Source: Flaviaesturariibacter aridisoli
GTDB lineage: Bacteria; Bacteroidota; Bacteroidia; Chitinophagales; Chitinophagaceae
Assembly: GCF_004343705.1 (NCBI RefSeq)
Contig: NZ_SKFH01000027.1
Coordinates: 1-55,305, forward strand
DNA length: 55,305 nucleotides
Direction of reading: 5' to 3'
Positions within the stretch are counted from its first letter, which is position 1, and each line of letters begins with the position of its first letter. The position numbers and the translations under genes are program-made. Under the pieces are notes generated by a model. The model saw only the letters and a list, made by a program, of their open reading frames with translations. It was not told the DNA's origin and searched no databases. This document shows positions 16,115 through 24,651 of the stretch, piece after piece.

Positions 16115-17191
16115 TTATACTGTTGTTTTCGTGTTTGCCAATTCATGCTGTTCCACAGTCTTCAGTAGGCGGGTAGCATGATCATATAAGGCGATGACTT
16201 CCTCTAACTCGACTCTCTCCTCTTTTTCGGTGTCAAAGAACGTAACCTGCTTCTTCTTACCATTGAAGTGAAGGCGGCAGATTGGCCGACGGTTGTTGTC
16301 GTCTAGCAGGATGGCGCAATAGGACTGGGCATCCCGCATGCAAACCCGAGTTGCTTTTACTTTGGCAGAAACAATCGCCCGCACGATGTGGAAGCCTTCC
16401 ATTTCTTCAGCAGTTGTTACCACTTTGGACTCTTCGACAGGCGCTATATCTTCTTTCTCCTGTTGGTTTACAATTTCCTCCTCGGCTGAAAGGGCGGTTT
16501 TCAGACGATCATTGATCGTGTCGTTGATATACTGGCTGAAAGACTTTTTCACAAGCCCCTTAAATTGATCAAGCACTTTAGACGTAACCATTGAAGGGTA
16601 GACACTTTTTGCGAACAAGCGGGTGAAGTCGTCTGAGGGTTCGCCCAGTTCCTTATGGATAAGGTTACGCAGCTCAGACAAATACTTCAGCTCACTGGCC
16701 GTATTGATGATGCTTTCAATATTAAAATTGGACTTGGAAAACTCTTTAAGCTTTTCGATCTGAACATCCTTCATATCGTCTATACGGAATTCAAAGTAGG
16801 GCTTCTCGTCCATCTTATTTGTTTCCACCAGGTCCGTATAGAAGCGGTAATTGATTCCATTGGTCAGGATACCAAACTTGGCTTTGGTCGTATGGAAGTA
16901 GCGAAAGAGCTGGCTGTTATGGGGGTTGAGGTCGGCAGACCAGTGCTTGCATTCAATGAGCATGATCGGGTGGCCATCTTTGATGATGGCGTAATCCACC
17001 TTTTCTCCCTTCTTGATTCCGATGTCGGCAATGAATTCTGGAACTACTTCAAGTGGGTTGAATACATCATATCCCATAGCCTGAATGAAAGGCATTATAA
17101 AAGCGTTCTTAGTTGCTTCTTCCGTATTAATTTGGTCTTTGAGTTTAGCGACGCGGTCTGAAATGACCTTGACGTGGTCTTTGAAATCCAT
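16115..17191 (-). CDS. HsdR N-terminal-type nuclease domain protein
   Basis: 358 residues starting MDFKDHVKVISDRVAKLKDQ. The N-terminal half is an HSDR_N-type endonuclease: EATKNAFIMPFIQAMGYDVF, then VPEFIADIG, KVDYAIIKDG and MLIECKHW, with Asp66, Glu80 and Lys82 as catalytic triad. A helical middle follows. The last ~90 residues (about 270-358) contain RPICRLHFNGKKKQVTFF, a small beta domain common at the end of such stand-alone proteins. No helicase or methylase subunit is adjacent, so this is not a complete type I system. The start is supported by a perfect -7 box 21 nt upstream; an ATG 33 nt earlier falls between box and gene. Confidence 0.88.
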   Translation of the reverse strand: MDFKDHVKVISDRVAKLKDQINTEEATKNAFIMPFIQAMGYDVFNPLEVVPEFIADIGIKKGEKVDYAIIKDGHPIMLIECKHWSADLNPHNSQLFRYFHTTKAKFGILTNGINYRFYTDLVETNKMDEKPYFEFRIDDMKDVQIEKLKEFSKSNFNIESIINTASELKYLSELRNLIHKELGEPSDDFTRLFAKSVYPSMVTSKVLDQFKGLVKKSFSQYINDTINDRLKTALSAEEEIVNQQEKEDIAPVEESKVVTTAEEMEGFHIVRAIVSAKVKATRVCMRDAQSYCAILLDDNNRRPICRLHFNGKKKQVTFFDTEKEERVELEEVIALYDHATRLLKTVEQHELANTKTTV

Positions 17192-17212
17192 AATAAGCAG
17201 TTTAGGTTTTAC

Positions 17213-17220
17213 CAAATCTA
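17213..17220 (-). promoter_or_regulatory. -7 box TAGATTTG of the HsdR-N gene
   Basis: On the minus strand it reads TAGATTTG, a perfect TAnnTTTG, 21 nt before the ATG at 17191. Confidence 0.6.
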
Positions 17221-17337
17221 GCAAAAAAGGCTGATCTACTAGGCTACTACTAACTGCGACTTGTATAGAGACTCGACAGGCGGACCAACATATTACCCTA
17301 TCTCCTTAAAAAAGCACAATGGGCTGGTTTTGGCGAT

Positions 17338-17476
17338 CTAGGAAACGGAAATCCCTGGGAGCCAGCGAAAAATGCCCGTGAAGAACCAGTTGTTCCAGAA
17401 CCAGGTGCGATCGCGGCCGGAGCGGTTGGAGAAGCTGTTGAACCTATCCCAGGGCAGGGGTGTTGTCCTTTCCGTT
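17338..17476 (-). pseudogene. Remnant of an M1 peptidase gene
   Basis: On the minus strand it reads PWDRFNSFSN, RSGRD and WFWNNWFFT before a stop at 17340-17338. This closely matches residues in the intact M1-type peptidase nearby (PWDMFNSFSN and GRDLGWFWNNWFFTS). At the DNA level 17379-17460 matches 18699-18780 with only scattered differences, including 27 identical bases at the start. Everything 5' and 3' of this piece is gone. It lies just outside the AT-rich nuclease genes, at the right border of the island. The flanks (17225-17337 and 17477-17648) hold no other gene. Confidence 0.7.
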
Positions 17477-17648
17477 CCTCCCCCCTTTACCAAACAATTC
17501 GCATTTGATCCCGGCCCGAAAGGCTATCTTCACCGTGTTATTTGAGCCTCGCATTAGTGATCGATTGCCATCTTGCTTCAACTGCACCTTAGCTAGTCTT
17601 CAACTTCTTGCCTTTCTCAAGCTTTTTTACCGTTTAATTATCAAGAAC

Positions 17649-17945
17649 ATGAACATTTATGTTTCCAACCTGAGCTTCAATGTGCAGGATGAAGATCTCA
17701 AAGCCTTTTTTACGCCTTATGGTGACGTGTCCTCCGCCAAGATTATCAACGACCGCGAATCCGGCCGCTCCCGTGGCTTCGGCTTCGTAGAAATGCCGGA
17801 CAACGAGGCTGCCCGCAAAGCGATCGCCGAGCTGAACGACGGCGTCGTTGACGGCCGCACCATCCGCGTGACGGAAGCCAAGCCGAAAGAAGACCGCCCC
17901 GCCCGCAGCTTCAGCGGCGGTGGTTACAACAACAGCCGTTATTAA
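17649..17945 (+). CDS. RNA-recognition-motif (RRM) RNA-binding protein
   Basis: 98 residues. RNP2 is IYVSNL (3-8) and RNP1 is RGFGFVEM (42-49), both complete, so single-stranded RNA binding is expected. After the RRM comes a short basic and Gly/Ser/Asn tail (KPKEDRPARSFSGGGYNNSRY). Such small RRM proteins are common in Bacteroidota and cyanobacteria and are often cold- or stress-induced. The start is the ATG that places RNP2 at residue 3. The leader is long and pyrimidine-rich, and a strong terminator follows 18 nt after the stop, so it is probably expressed alone. Confidence 0.95.
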   Translation: MNIYVSNLSFNVQDEDLKAFFTPYGDVSSAKIINDRESGRSRGFGFVEMPDNEAARKAIAELNDGVVDGRTIRVTEAKPKEDRPARSFSGGGYNNSRY

Positions 17946-17962
17946 TTCAACGCCTTCCCATT

Positions 17963-17995
17963 AAAAAAGCCTGGTCCCCGGACCAGGCTTTTTTA
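17963..17995 (+). terminator. Rho-independent terminator of the RRM gene
   Basis: The stem AAAAAAGCCTGGTCC/GGACCAGGCTTTTTT is nearly perfect, with a T-run at the 3' side. Confidence 0.9.
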
Positions 17996-18085
17996 ATGCC
18001 GCCTGCTCTAGCTGCGCCCGATGCATTATGCAGGGAGCTCCGCACCCTTCGCGAAGCAGCCGGGTAAATCCGGTTGGGCCATATA

Positions 18086-18114
18086 AGAGGCCGGACCTTT
18101 CGGGTCCGGCCTCT
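18086..18114 (-). terminator. Terminator downstream of the M1 peptidase gene
   Basis: Arms AGAGGCCGGACC and GGTCCGGCCTCT enclose a short loop. It lies 30 nt beyond the peptidase stop. The T-tract on the minus strand is weak (TTATAT). Confidence 0.6.
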
Positions 18115-18143
18115 ATGGGTTGGAAATATAAGCTACAGGCCCA

Positions 18144-20291
18144 CTAAAAGCCCGCCGGCCCCTTCTTAAACACAAAACTCCCGCCCCCCTGCTTCATCGT
18201 CAGCTCTCCTTTCCCCGGGTCGAACTCAAACTTCAACCCCTGGGCAGCCGACACAAACGTATTCCCACCTTCATAAGCCAGCTCCAGCGGGTCCTGGCCT
18301 TCGCCCTGGGCTTTCAGCGTCGTGCCCGTGCGGGTGATGGTCAGCTTGACGGGGATCTGGGCGGAGGAATAGGTACCGACCAATTGATCGAGCTGGGCGG
18401 CGGACAGGGCTTTCTTGCCGGCGTCGCCCCAGCTGTTGTTAGCAGGGTCGGCGTCTACGTACAGGCCGTTGTCGATCTTCACACCTGTGATCTTTTTCGT
18501 GCCGGGTAGCTGCACCGTGGCCAGCTGGCCGTTCTTCGACCACACGTTGGCCGTGCAATGCACCGTGGCGTTGCTGCCGTCGGCATAGGTCACCAGCACG
18601 TCGAAGGGGATGAAGAAGCCGCCGATGTTCTTTACGGTCAGCGTGCTGCCGGTCTTGCCGGGGGTCAGCTTGTCCACGGCGACGTCCATGTAGCTGGAGG
18701 TGAAGAACCAGTTGTTCCAGAACCAGCCCAGGTCGCGGCCGGAAAGGTTGGAGAAGGAGTTGAACATATCCCAGGGCAGGGGGTGCTTGCCGTTCCAGCG
18801 CTGCATGAAGCCCTGGAGGCTTTTGCGGAAGCTGTCGTCGCCGAGGAGGTCTTTGAGGGCCAGGTAGGCCAGGGCGGGCTTGCCGTATTCGTTGATGCCG
18901 AGGGCGGGGCTGCCCAGGAGGTTCACCGGCGTAATGATGGGCACCTGGGTTTCGTCGGTGGGGGCCGTCGCCCAATTGTTCACGCGGAACAACTTGAAGA
19001 ATTCCCCCGCCTGGCCGGCACCCAGGTTGTTGATGTTGGCTAGGTATTCAAAGGCGGTGGTCCAGCCTTCGTCCATAAAGCCGTAGCGGTGCTCGTTGAT
19101 GCCCATGTAAAAGGGGAAGTAGCTGTGGCCCACCTCGTGCTCGGCCACGAAGCGCTGGAACACGGAGTCGTCCTGCGGCGAGTCGTTGGCCATCATCGGG
19201 TATTCCATGTCGGCCACGCCCTGGATGATGGTACTCTTCGGGAAGGGATAGGCCACGCCCGGCCACACGTTGCTGAAGTAGTCGAGCGCGTGGCGGATGT
19301 AGCGCACCTGGTTGTGAAAGTTCTTCGCCGTGTCGATATAGGCGGACTGGCAGGAGGCGCGGCGGCCGGTGGCCTTGTCCACCACGATCGAGGCGGCGTC
19401 CCACACGTAGTGGTCGGAGATGCAGAAGGCGGCGTCGGGCACGTGGGTAGCGGCGAAGCGCCAGGTGTTCGTAGCCCCCTGGGTGGTGATGCCGCCGGTG
19501 CGGATATCGGCCTGGGTTACTATGTTGATGACGTTGTCGGAGGTGAGGCTGCGGTTGTATTTCTCCAGGTAGGCGGGTTGCAGCACCTGCGCGGCGTTCT
19601 GCAGCATCCCGGTGCCCCACACCATATAGTTGGCGGGCACGGTCACGGCCACCTGGTAGTCGTTGAAGTCGTTGTAGAACTCCTGCGCCTCCACGAAGTC
19701 CATGCGGTCCCATCCGTGGGTGTCGTCGTACACGGCGATGCGCGGGTAGAAGTAGGCAAGGAAGAAGGAGGTGGAATCGAGGCGTCCCTCGCGGCCGCTC
19801 TGCTGGCTTACGTCGTAGTGCCAGTTGAAGGTGACGGTGACGCTGTCGCCGGGGGCGAGCTTCTTCGTCAGCGGCACGTCCATGAAGGTGCGCACGGTGT
19901 TGGCGCGCACCTTTTTCTCCACGCCGTTCTCGGTATAGCGGTCGATGAAGATGCCGTCGGTGAGGTAGTCGCGGCCGGTGCCGCCCTGGCGCGAGGCGCC
20001 GGGTTGGTGGATGTTCTGAATGAGCTTGATGGTCAGGCGGTTTAGCGTGCCGGGGCTGTTGTTGGTATACACGATCGTTTCGCTGCCGGTGATGGTCTTT
20101 GCGGGCGGGGTCACGCGTACGTCGATGCTGTAGCGGCCTTTGTTCTGCCAGTACTTCGGTCCGGGGGCGCCGTCGGCGCTGCGGGTGCCGGCGGCGTAGG
20201 CGGCCTGGATGTTCTTGGGCATAAAGAGCGGCCCCTGTGCGGCGGCGGCGGTGCTGAGGAGCGCTGCGAGGGCGGCGAGAAAGACTTTCAT
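18144..20291 (-). CDS. M1 family zinc metallopeptidase, exported
   Basis: 715 residues with a signal peptide (MKVFLAALAALLSTAAAAQ). An N-terminal beta domain (about 40-270) precedes the catalytic domain. The zinc site is HEVGH (His385, Glu386, His389), with the third ligand Glu408 in GFMDEGW exactly 19 residues after the second His. The C-terminal part includes LPWDMFNSFSN, GRDLGWFWNNWFF and a final beta domain with DPGKGELTMKQGG. It is likely a periplasmic or surface aminopeptidase. An upstream in-frame ATG at 20324 is rejected because it would bury the signal peptide. A piece of a related gene survives at 17338-17476. Confidence 0.92.
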   Translation of the reverse strand: MKVFLAALAALLSTAAAAQGPLFMPKNIQAAYAAGTRSADGAPGPKYWQNKGRYSIDVRVTPPAKTITGSETIVYTNNSPGTLNRLTIKLIQNIHQPGASRQGGTGRDYLTDGIFIDRYTENGVEKKVRANTVRTFMDVPLTKKLAPGDSVTVTFNWHYDVSQQSGREGRLDSTSFFLAYFYPRIAVYDDTHGWDRMDFVEAQEFYNDFNDYQVAVTVPANYMVWGTGMLQNAAQVLQPAYLEKYNRSLTSDNVINIVTQADIRTGGITTQGATNTWRFAATHVPDAAFCISDHYVWDAASIVVDKATGRRASCQSAYIDTAKNFHNQVRYIRHALDYFSNVWPGVAYPFPKSTIIQGVADMEYPMMANDSPQDDSVFQRFVAEHEVGHSYFPFYMGINEHRYGFMDEGWTTAFEYLANINNLGAGQAGEFFKLFRVNNWATAPTDETQVPIITPVNLLGSPALGINEYGKPALAYLALKDLLGDDSFRKSLQGFMQRWNGKHPLPWDMFNSFSNLSGRDLGWFWNNWFFTSSYMDVAVDKLTPGKTGSTLTVKNIGGFFIPFDVLVTYADGSNATVHCTANVWSKNGQLATVQLPGTKKITGVKIDNGLYVDADPANNSWGDAGKKALSAAQLDQLVGTYSSAQIPVKLTITRTGTTLKAQGEGQDPLELAYEGGNTFVSAAQGLKFEFDPGKGELTMKQGGGSFVFKKGPAGF

Positions 20292-21228
20292 AATGAAGCG
20301 GTGGTTGCGAATTGATACGCGCAAACGAGTCCCTAAGTTACCGGTTGCGGAAGCGTAACCGAAAAAATGTGGCGCAGCGGTCAGGTTTTGTGGGCGGGCG
20401 GTGGAGGGGATAGGGTGCTGGTAGCTTGTTCGTTTTTAACGCAGAGGGCGGGGAGCGATTCACGGAGGGCACGAAGAGGCAGGTTCTGTACCAACAGACT
20501 ATAGGAAGCGTATCACAGGGTGGCCGGTCGTTCTTATTCGAGCGTGCGAGAGACGCCCTGCGGGCTGAGGAGTACAGCTTTGGCGGAGGCGACGGGCGTA
20601 GCCCGTCATTGCGAGTGAAACGTCCCGAGGCCTCGGGACAAACTCCATAACCTAAAGGCTTTTCCCGCCTTGCGAAGACTTCAATATGCGCGGGCATAGT
20701 TTGCGTAACGGAGGGGTAACCCGCCTGGCTGACTCAAGTGGGACGGGCTTCGCGGAGTTTACCCTGCAGAAGGCGGGGCTCGCAATGACCTTCGGTCGCG
20801 CCAGCGGCGTAGAGGTCGCGGTGAGGTCCCGGCGGCAAGCGCCGGGATGACGGCATTGGGTGTCGGACACAGGGCCCCATACAGATGCAGAGTGATGAAA
20901 GACATTTGGGAATGGGACCCCGAGGGGCATTTGTGGCAAACGAGCCAGGCGTAGGGAGCTGCAGGGAAAGGTTGGCGGGGCCCCATCCGCCTGCGGCCAC
21001 TCACGTGGGAAAGGATCCTATGGGGTTTACGGGATGACGGTGCGCGCACCGTCATCCCGTTCGCGTGCGAACGGGACCTCGTCCCGCAAACGCAAGCTGC
21101 CTGTGATCGGGACCTCGCCTGCGAATGGCCCCGGGGCAACCCCATTGCGCCGGCGCTCGACGAATACCATCCCCAATGACCCGGCCATCGGGAGTGTCGT
21201 CGAAGTAATAAAAAAGGCCAGGCAGCTC
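20292..21228. other. About 0.9 kb without a convincing gene; repeat- and palindrome-rich
   Basis: No frame shows a family motif or sensible start. It contains CATTGCGAG/CTCGCAATG pieces of the dispersed intergenic repeat (around 20608 and 20778), a GGCGGCAAGCGCC hairpin near 20830 and a chain of overlapping palindromes at 21029-21090. It looks like accumulated intergenic repeat sequence. Confidence 0.6.
21029..21060. repeat. 32-bp perfect palindrome
   Basis: ACGGGATGACGGTGCG is followed directly by its exact reverse complement. Its right end is shared with a second palindrome (21056-21075, arms CCCGTTCGC/GCGAACGGG), so the two hairpins compete. A third small stem, GGGAC-CTC-GTCCC, follows. 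Confidence 0.8.
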
Positions 21229-21618
21229 TTAGTAATTCCCGTCCGTCTCCAGGTCCACGCGGTACACGTCGCTCTTATTGCGCTCGATGTTTTCGATGTG
21301 CAGGGCACCGGGCTCGGGGATGTCTTCAAACAGGTCGAAGAGGAGGCAGCGGCGGTCGAGGCCCTCGAACACGAGGGTGAAGGTGTCGCCCGGCACGAGG
21401 TAGCGCCACATCGGGTACTCAGCGATGTGGTAGGCCTGCAGCAGGCGCTTGCGCGCGCCGTCGTCCTGCACGAGAAAGGTGGTGGGCCAGATGCGCGCCA
21501 GCGTGAACTCGTGCACCGTTACGTGCACGATGGTGCTGCGCTCCTCGAACACCTGCGTATCCACCTGGAACGAGATTTCGGGCTTGAAAACGGGTTTGAC
21601 GAGCGTATCGGCGGCCAT
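21229..21618 (-). CDS. Conserved hypothetical protein, about 129 residues
   Basis: Starts MAADTLVKPVFKPEISFQVD. It has alternating beta-strand character (STIVHVTVHEFTLARIWPTT, LVPGDTFTLVFEGL) and an acidic C-terminus ending in LETDGNY. No signal peptide, membrane segment or known motif is recognised. Codon usage and composition match neighbouring genes, and the frame is clean, so it is probably real. It sits between the palindrome-rich spacer and a secreted protein gene on the same strand, with a 63-nt gap to the latter. Function unknown. Confidence 0.65.
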   Translation of the reverse strand: MAADTLVKPVFKPEISFQVDTQVFEERSTIVHVTVHEFTLARIWPTTFLVQDDGARKRLLQAYHIAEYPMWRYLVPGDTFTLVFEGLDRRCLLFDLFEDIPEPGALHIENIERNKSDVYRVDLETDGNY

Positions 21619-21681
21619 GAGGCAAAGGTCGGTTTTATTCGCCGCGGCTAATGCCCGCTGTGTCCGGTTGCAGTGCCGTGC

Positions 21682-22629
21682 TTATTTCTGATTGAACAAC
21701 CAGTTGAGGTAGGCGGTCATTTCCCGCTTGTCTTCCTGCAGAACGGCCAGGCCTTCGATCTTTTCGGCTTTTTCACGGATGATCTTTCCGTTGTCGTTGT
21801 AGGTGATCTGCGCCGGCTCATCGAGACTGACGACGAGCACTGTGAGCCCGTCCATGGCGGCGGACTCTTCCTTGTGCAGGTCGCTCCCTTTCCACTGGAT
21901 CCCGCGGTACGTTACGGAAAGGATTTCGGGGCGCGTTTTTGCGCCTGCCTTTGCTTTTTTGGTTAGGCTGTACTCGTACCCCGAGGCGCTCACTTCCAGC
22001 TTCGTGATCGTGCCCAGGGTCACGCCGTTTGCCGAAAAAGGTTTGCCCACCAGCTTTTTCAGGAGCCCGTTCATTGCCGCCAGGCATTCGGCCTCGGTGT
22101 TGATCTTTTCGTAGATGCGGTGGTCCCAGCGGCTTTGCTCCGTTTCGAGGTTGAGTGAAAAATCAATGACGACCCGGCCATCGGTCAGGAATTCAGCCCA
22201 GACTACGCTATTTTTCTTCGTGGTCAGTTTCAGCGCGGGGCGGGCCCCCGTCCCGTTACTGGTCAGGGCACCTACATAGCTGTTGTCGATCTCGGCGGTA
22301 AAGTCCGGGCCCATTTTCCGGAAGGTGGCCAGCAAGTTGTTGTACAGCGCTTCCTGGGCGCCCAGGCTCCTGTAGGTAGCCTTCAGCTGGAACCAGCCGT
22401 TCGTGTCCTCCACGCGCAGCGCGAACCCTTCGAGCGGGAGGAGCGACGTATAATAATAGGTGACATACTGGGACCCCTTTGTTTCACTTTTGTACTCACC
22501 GGTGACCGCCTCCGCACCCGGCGCGTACAGGATGGCCCGGAGCTGCTGCTCAAACACAGGGCCCGTGCCCTGGGCGAATGCAGTAGAAAAGCAGTAGCAG
22601 GAAAGCAGCAGGAGGAGCAGTCGTTTCAT
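21682..22629 (-). CDS. Exported protein of unknown function
   Basis: 315 residues with a clear signal peptide (MKRLLLLLLSCYCFSTAFAQ). The mature part is mixed alpha/beta (YVTYYYTSLLPLEGFALRVE, ALKLTTKKNSVVWAEFLTD, ITKLEVSASGYEYSL) with no motif I can name. It ends LNWLFNQK. The start is backed by a perfect -7 box 19 nt upstream. It may form a minus-strand unit with the downstream 129-residue protein gene. No catalytic residues can be proposed. Confidence 0.75.
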   Translation of the reverse strand: MKRLLLLLLSCYCFSTAFAQGTGPVFEQQLRAILYAPGAEAVTGEYKSETKGSQYVTYYYTSLLPLEGFALRVEDTNGWFQLKATYRSLGAQEALYNNLLATFRKMGPDFTAEIDNSYVGALTSNGTGARPALKLTTKKNSVVWAEFLTDGRVVIDFSLNLETEQSRWDHRIYEKINTEAECLAAMNGLLKKLVGKPFSANGVTLGTITKLEVSASGYEYSLTKKAKAGAKTRPEILSVTYRGIQWKGSDLHKEESAAMDGLTVLVVSLDEPAQITYNDNGKIIREKAEKIEGLAVLQEDKREMTAYLNWLFNQK

Positions 22630-22648
22630 CGGGGAACGGTTTAGGGGC

Positions 22649-22656
22649 CAAAGCTA
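22649..22656 (-). promoter_or_regulatory. -7 box TAGCTTTG of the exported-protein gene
   Basis: Perfect TAnnTTTG on the minus strand, 19 nt before the ATG at 22629. Confidence 0.6.
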
Positions 22657-22684
22657 GTTTTTTGCTACGACTGTTGCTTGCGGC

Positions 22685-23341
22685 TTAATCCACCGCGATG
22701 AACGGCCCGAAGCGCCCCCACGGATCGCGGCCCTTTACCCAGTACTCCGACACGTTGCCGTCGAGGTACAGGGCCGTGCGGCAACCCTGCCGCAGGAACC
22801 AGTCGGCAAACTGGTGAAAGGTCACGGCGTCTTCGCTTACTGCCAGCAGCACGCGCCCGTCGGGCAGGATGCCGACGCCATTGCGCACGAGGTGCAGGCC
22901 CACGGGCAGGTTCGGGTTGCGCTTGCCCTCCACTACCAGCATCGGCGCCGACTGCGTGGCATAGGTAACGCCCTTTGTCTCGTAACTCCCCACCGGCTCC
23001 ACGAAGGCGCTGCCGTTGCGGATGCCGAACACGCCCTGCGGCTGGATGCCGAAGTTCACCTTCGGGTTGTTGATCCGCCGCAGCGGCTTCAGCTGTTTGC
23101 CCCCCTCCACGTACAGGCCCACCGGCGAAAGGTTAGAAGCATACATCCCGCCGTTCATCGCAAAGCGGATCTTCGGGTGCGCCGCCACGAGGTCCTGGAA
23201 GGAACCCAGCGGCTTGCCGTCAGGGCCATTCCAGTAGGTGCGGACCTGCGCCGGCGCGCAGCGGTAGGAGGCCACCTTTTGGGCGGAAGCGACAAGCGTG
23301 GCGGCAAGCAGCAACCCGGAAAGCAGGGAGCGGAGCATCAT
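22685..23341 (-). CDS. Phosphodiester glycosidase family (NAGPA-like) exported protein
   Basis: 218 residues with a signal peptide (MMLRSLLSGLLLAATLVASA). The core contains IRFAMNGGMYASNLSPVGLY, GVFGIRN, ATQSAPMLV and ALYLDGNVSEYW, the pattern of the NAGPA/DUF2233-like fold. This fold covers phosphodiester alpha-GlcNAcase and related bacterial surface proteins. The enzyme probably acts on glycosylated or phosphodiester-linked envelope material; the exact substrate is open. The upstream ATG at 23428 is rejected since it would put 29 residues before the signal peptide. Just upstream lies the truncated 3' end of a glycosyltransferase gene, which is part of a large direct repeat. Confidence 0.82.
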   Translation of the reverse strand: MMLRSLLSGLLLAATLVASAQKVASYRCAPAQVRTYWNGPDGKPLGSFQDLVAAHPKIRFAMNGGMYASNLSPVGLYVEGGKQLKPLRRINNPKVNFGIQPQGVFGIRNGSAFVEPVGSYETKGVTYATQSAPMLVVEGKRNPNLPVGLHLVRNGVGILPDGRVLLAVSEDAVTFHQFADWFLRQGCRTALYLDGNVSEYWVKGRDPWGRFGPFIAVD

Positions 23342-23466
23342 AGTGGTTAAACGTTGGGGCAGGCACGTTTCGTATTTCGAGGACAGGAGGATGGTATTCA
23401 GACGGTGAATATAAACTTGCCTCCCCATGGTACTCCATTTCCGGCAGGAGTGGCGTATCTCCTGCT

Positions 23467-24052
23467 ATCTACTGGCGCGATTCCTTTTACCCACTGAACG
23501 AGCTGCGGAAGCAGGTGGGTTGAGGGTGGCCGTTGGTAGCGGTTTTTTTGAACGCAAAGACAAAGAGAGGGGAATTTTGAACGCCGAGGTTGTGGGAGAC
23601 GCAAAGAGGCTGTTTCTTGTGCTATAGCTTGATATATGTTTGCCCCGTACTAAAGATCAACATCGTATTTCAAGCGCCCCGCGGTGCGGGACATGCGCGA
23701 AGGCAGCCTGAAAGGTTGTGAACAGACTTCTGCTCGTTGCCTTACGCAATACAATTTGAGTAAAAGATCGGTGCCTGTAGTTCCGCCTCCGCGCATGTCC
23801 TGCGTAGCAGGAGGCTCCGCTTACGAAAAGCAGCGGCGTTGATGCCTTTTAGGAGAAACACCACCATAGTTAACGAACGCGGCGCGCTCCGTGCCCCGAA
23901 GCTTTAGCGAAGGAGCACCCTCTGCGTCCCGATGGCTTTCTTCCTTTCCCTGCGTTGAAAACGACATAAGACACAAGCCGGCGCCGGATGATTCAACAGA
24001 GCCAGCGTGTATGAGACGGCTTCGGGTGGCGCGCCCTTCGGTGCGCGTCCCC
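23467..24052. repeat. 585-bp direct repeat, left copy
   Basis: Nearly identical to 25786-26369 (a few substitutions and 1-2 base indels). Its first ~55 bp encode WRDSFYPLNELRKQVG and a stop, the tail of a glycosyltransferase of the type intact at 24697-25842. The rest is non-coding, includes an AACGCAAAGACAAAGAG segment, and has inverted arms GGACATGCGCG/CGCGCATGTCC about 95 nt apart. The two copies flank the Crp and glycosyltransferase genes. Confidence 0.9.
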
Positions 24053-24069
24053 CAGAGGCCAGGGCTTCG

Positions 24070-24077
24070 TACCTTCC
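24070..24077 (+). promoter_or_regulatory. Putative -7 box (TACCTTCC) of the Crp-family gene
   Basis: TACCTTCC ends 4 nt before the ATG at 24082. It is similar to the box before 2633 and weaker than TAnnTTTG. Confidence 0.35.
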
Positions 24078-24081
24078 CCCC

Positions 24082-24651
24082 ATGAAGGAACCGTTCTTCG
24101 CTACGCTGGCGGCCATCACGCCGCTGGGCGCCGGCACCCTCGCCGACATCGACCGCTGCCTCACCGCCACGCATGCCCCCAAGGGCACGGTGCTGGTGCG
24201 CGCCGGCGCGCCCTCCGATAAGATGTACTTCCTGCTCCGGGGCGCCGCCCGCGCGTATTACTTCCACCAGGACAAAGAGTACACCGACTGGTTTGTGTTT
24301 GAAAACATGTTCTTCTGCTCCATCCTCGCCTTTTTCGGCGGGCAGGAAAGCGCCCAGTGCATCGAAACCCTCGAAGACAGCGACCTGCTGATCCTCACCC
24401 GCGCGCAGATCGACGCGCTGAGCGCCGCCCACGAAGACATGCAGCGGCTCAACAACCTGCTGCTGACCCACGCGCTCGTCACGCTGCAGCAATCCATCAT
24501 CGATCAGCGTTTCAAGACCGCGCCCGAGCGCTATGCCAACCTGATGGCCACTTACCCCCTCGCGCTGCAGCGCGTACCGCTGAAGCACATCGCCACCTTC
24601 CTGGGCGTCGCTCCCGAAACCCTCAGCCGCATCCGCGCAGCCGTTATTTGA
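24082..24651 (+). CDS. Crp/Fnr family transcriptional regulator
   Basis: 189 residues starting MKEPFFATLAAITPLGAGTL. A cyclic-nucleotide-binding-type beta barrel covers about 10-120 (APKGTVLVRAGAPSDKMYFL, VFENMFF, LEDSDLLILTRAQIDAL). It is followed by the dimer helix and a C-terminal helix-turn-helix (PLKHIATFLGVAPETLSRIR). This short architecture, without cysteine clusters, is the common Bacteroidota group and seldom binds cAMP. It is the first gene after the left 585-bp repeat. The next gene starts 45 nt downstream, and a palindrome suited to a dimeric regulator overlaps its own stop codon. Confidence 0.9.
   Translation: MKEPFFATLAAITPLGAGTLADIDRCLTATHAPKGTVLVRAGAPSDKMYFLLRGAARAYYFHQDKEYTDWFVFENMFFCSILAFFGGQESAQCIETLEDSDLLILTRAQIDALSAAHEDMQRLNNLLLTHALVTLQQSIIDQRFKTAPERYANLMATYPLALQRVPLKHIATFLGVAPETLSRIRAAVI

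Noticed and set aside
16115-17191. Complete type I restriction-modification system
   Set aside because: Only an HsdR-N-type nuclease domain is present; no helicase motor, HsdM or HsdS gene lies nearby.
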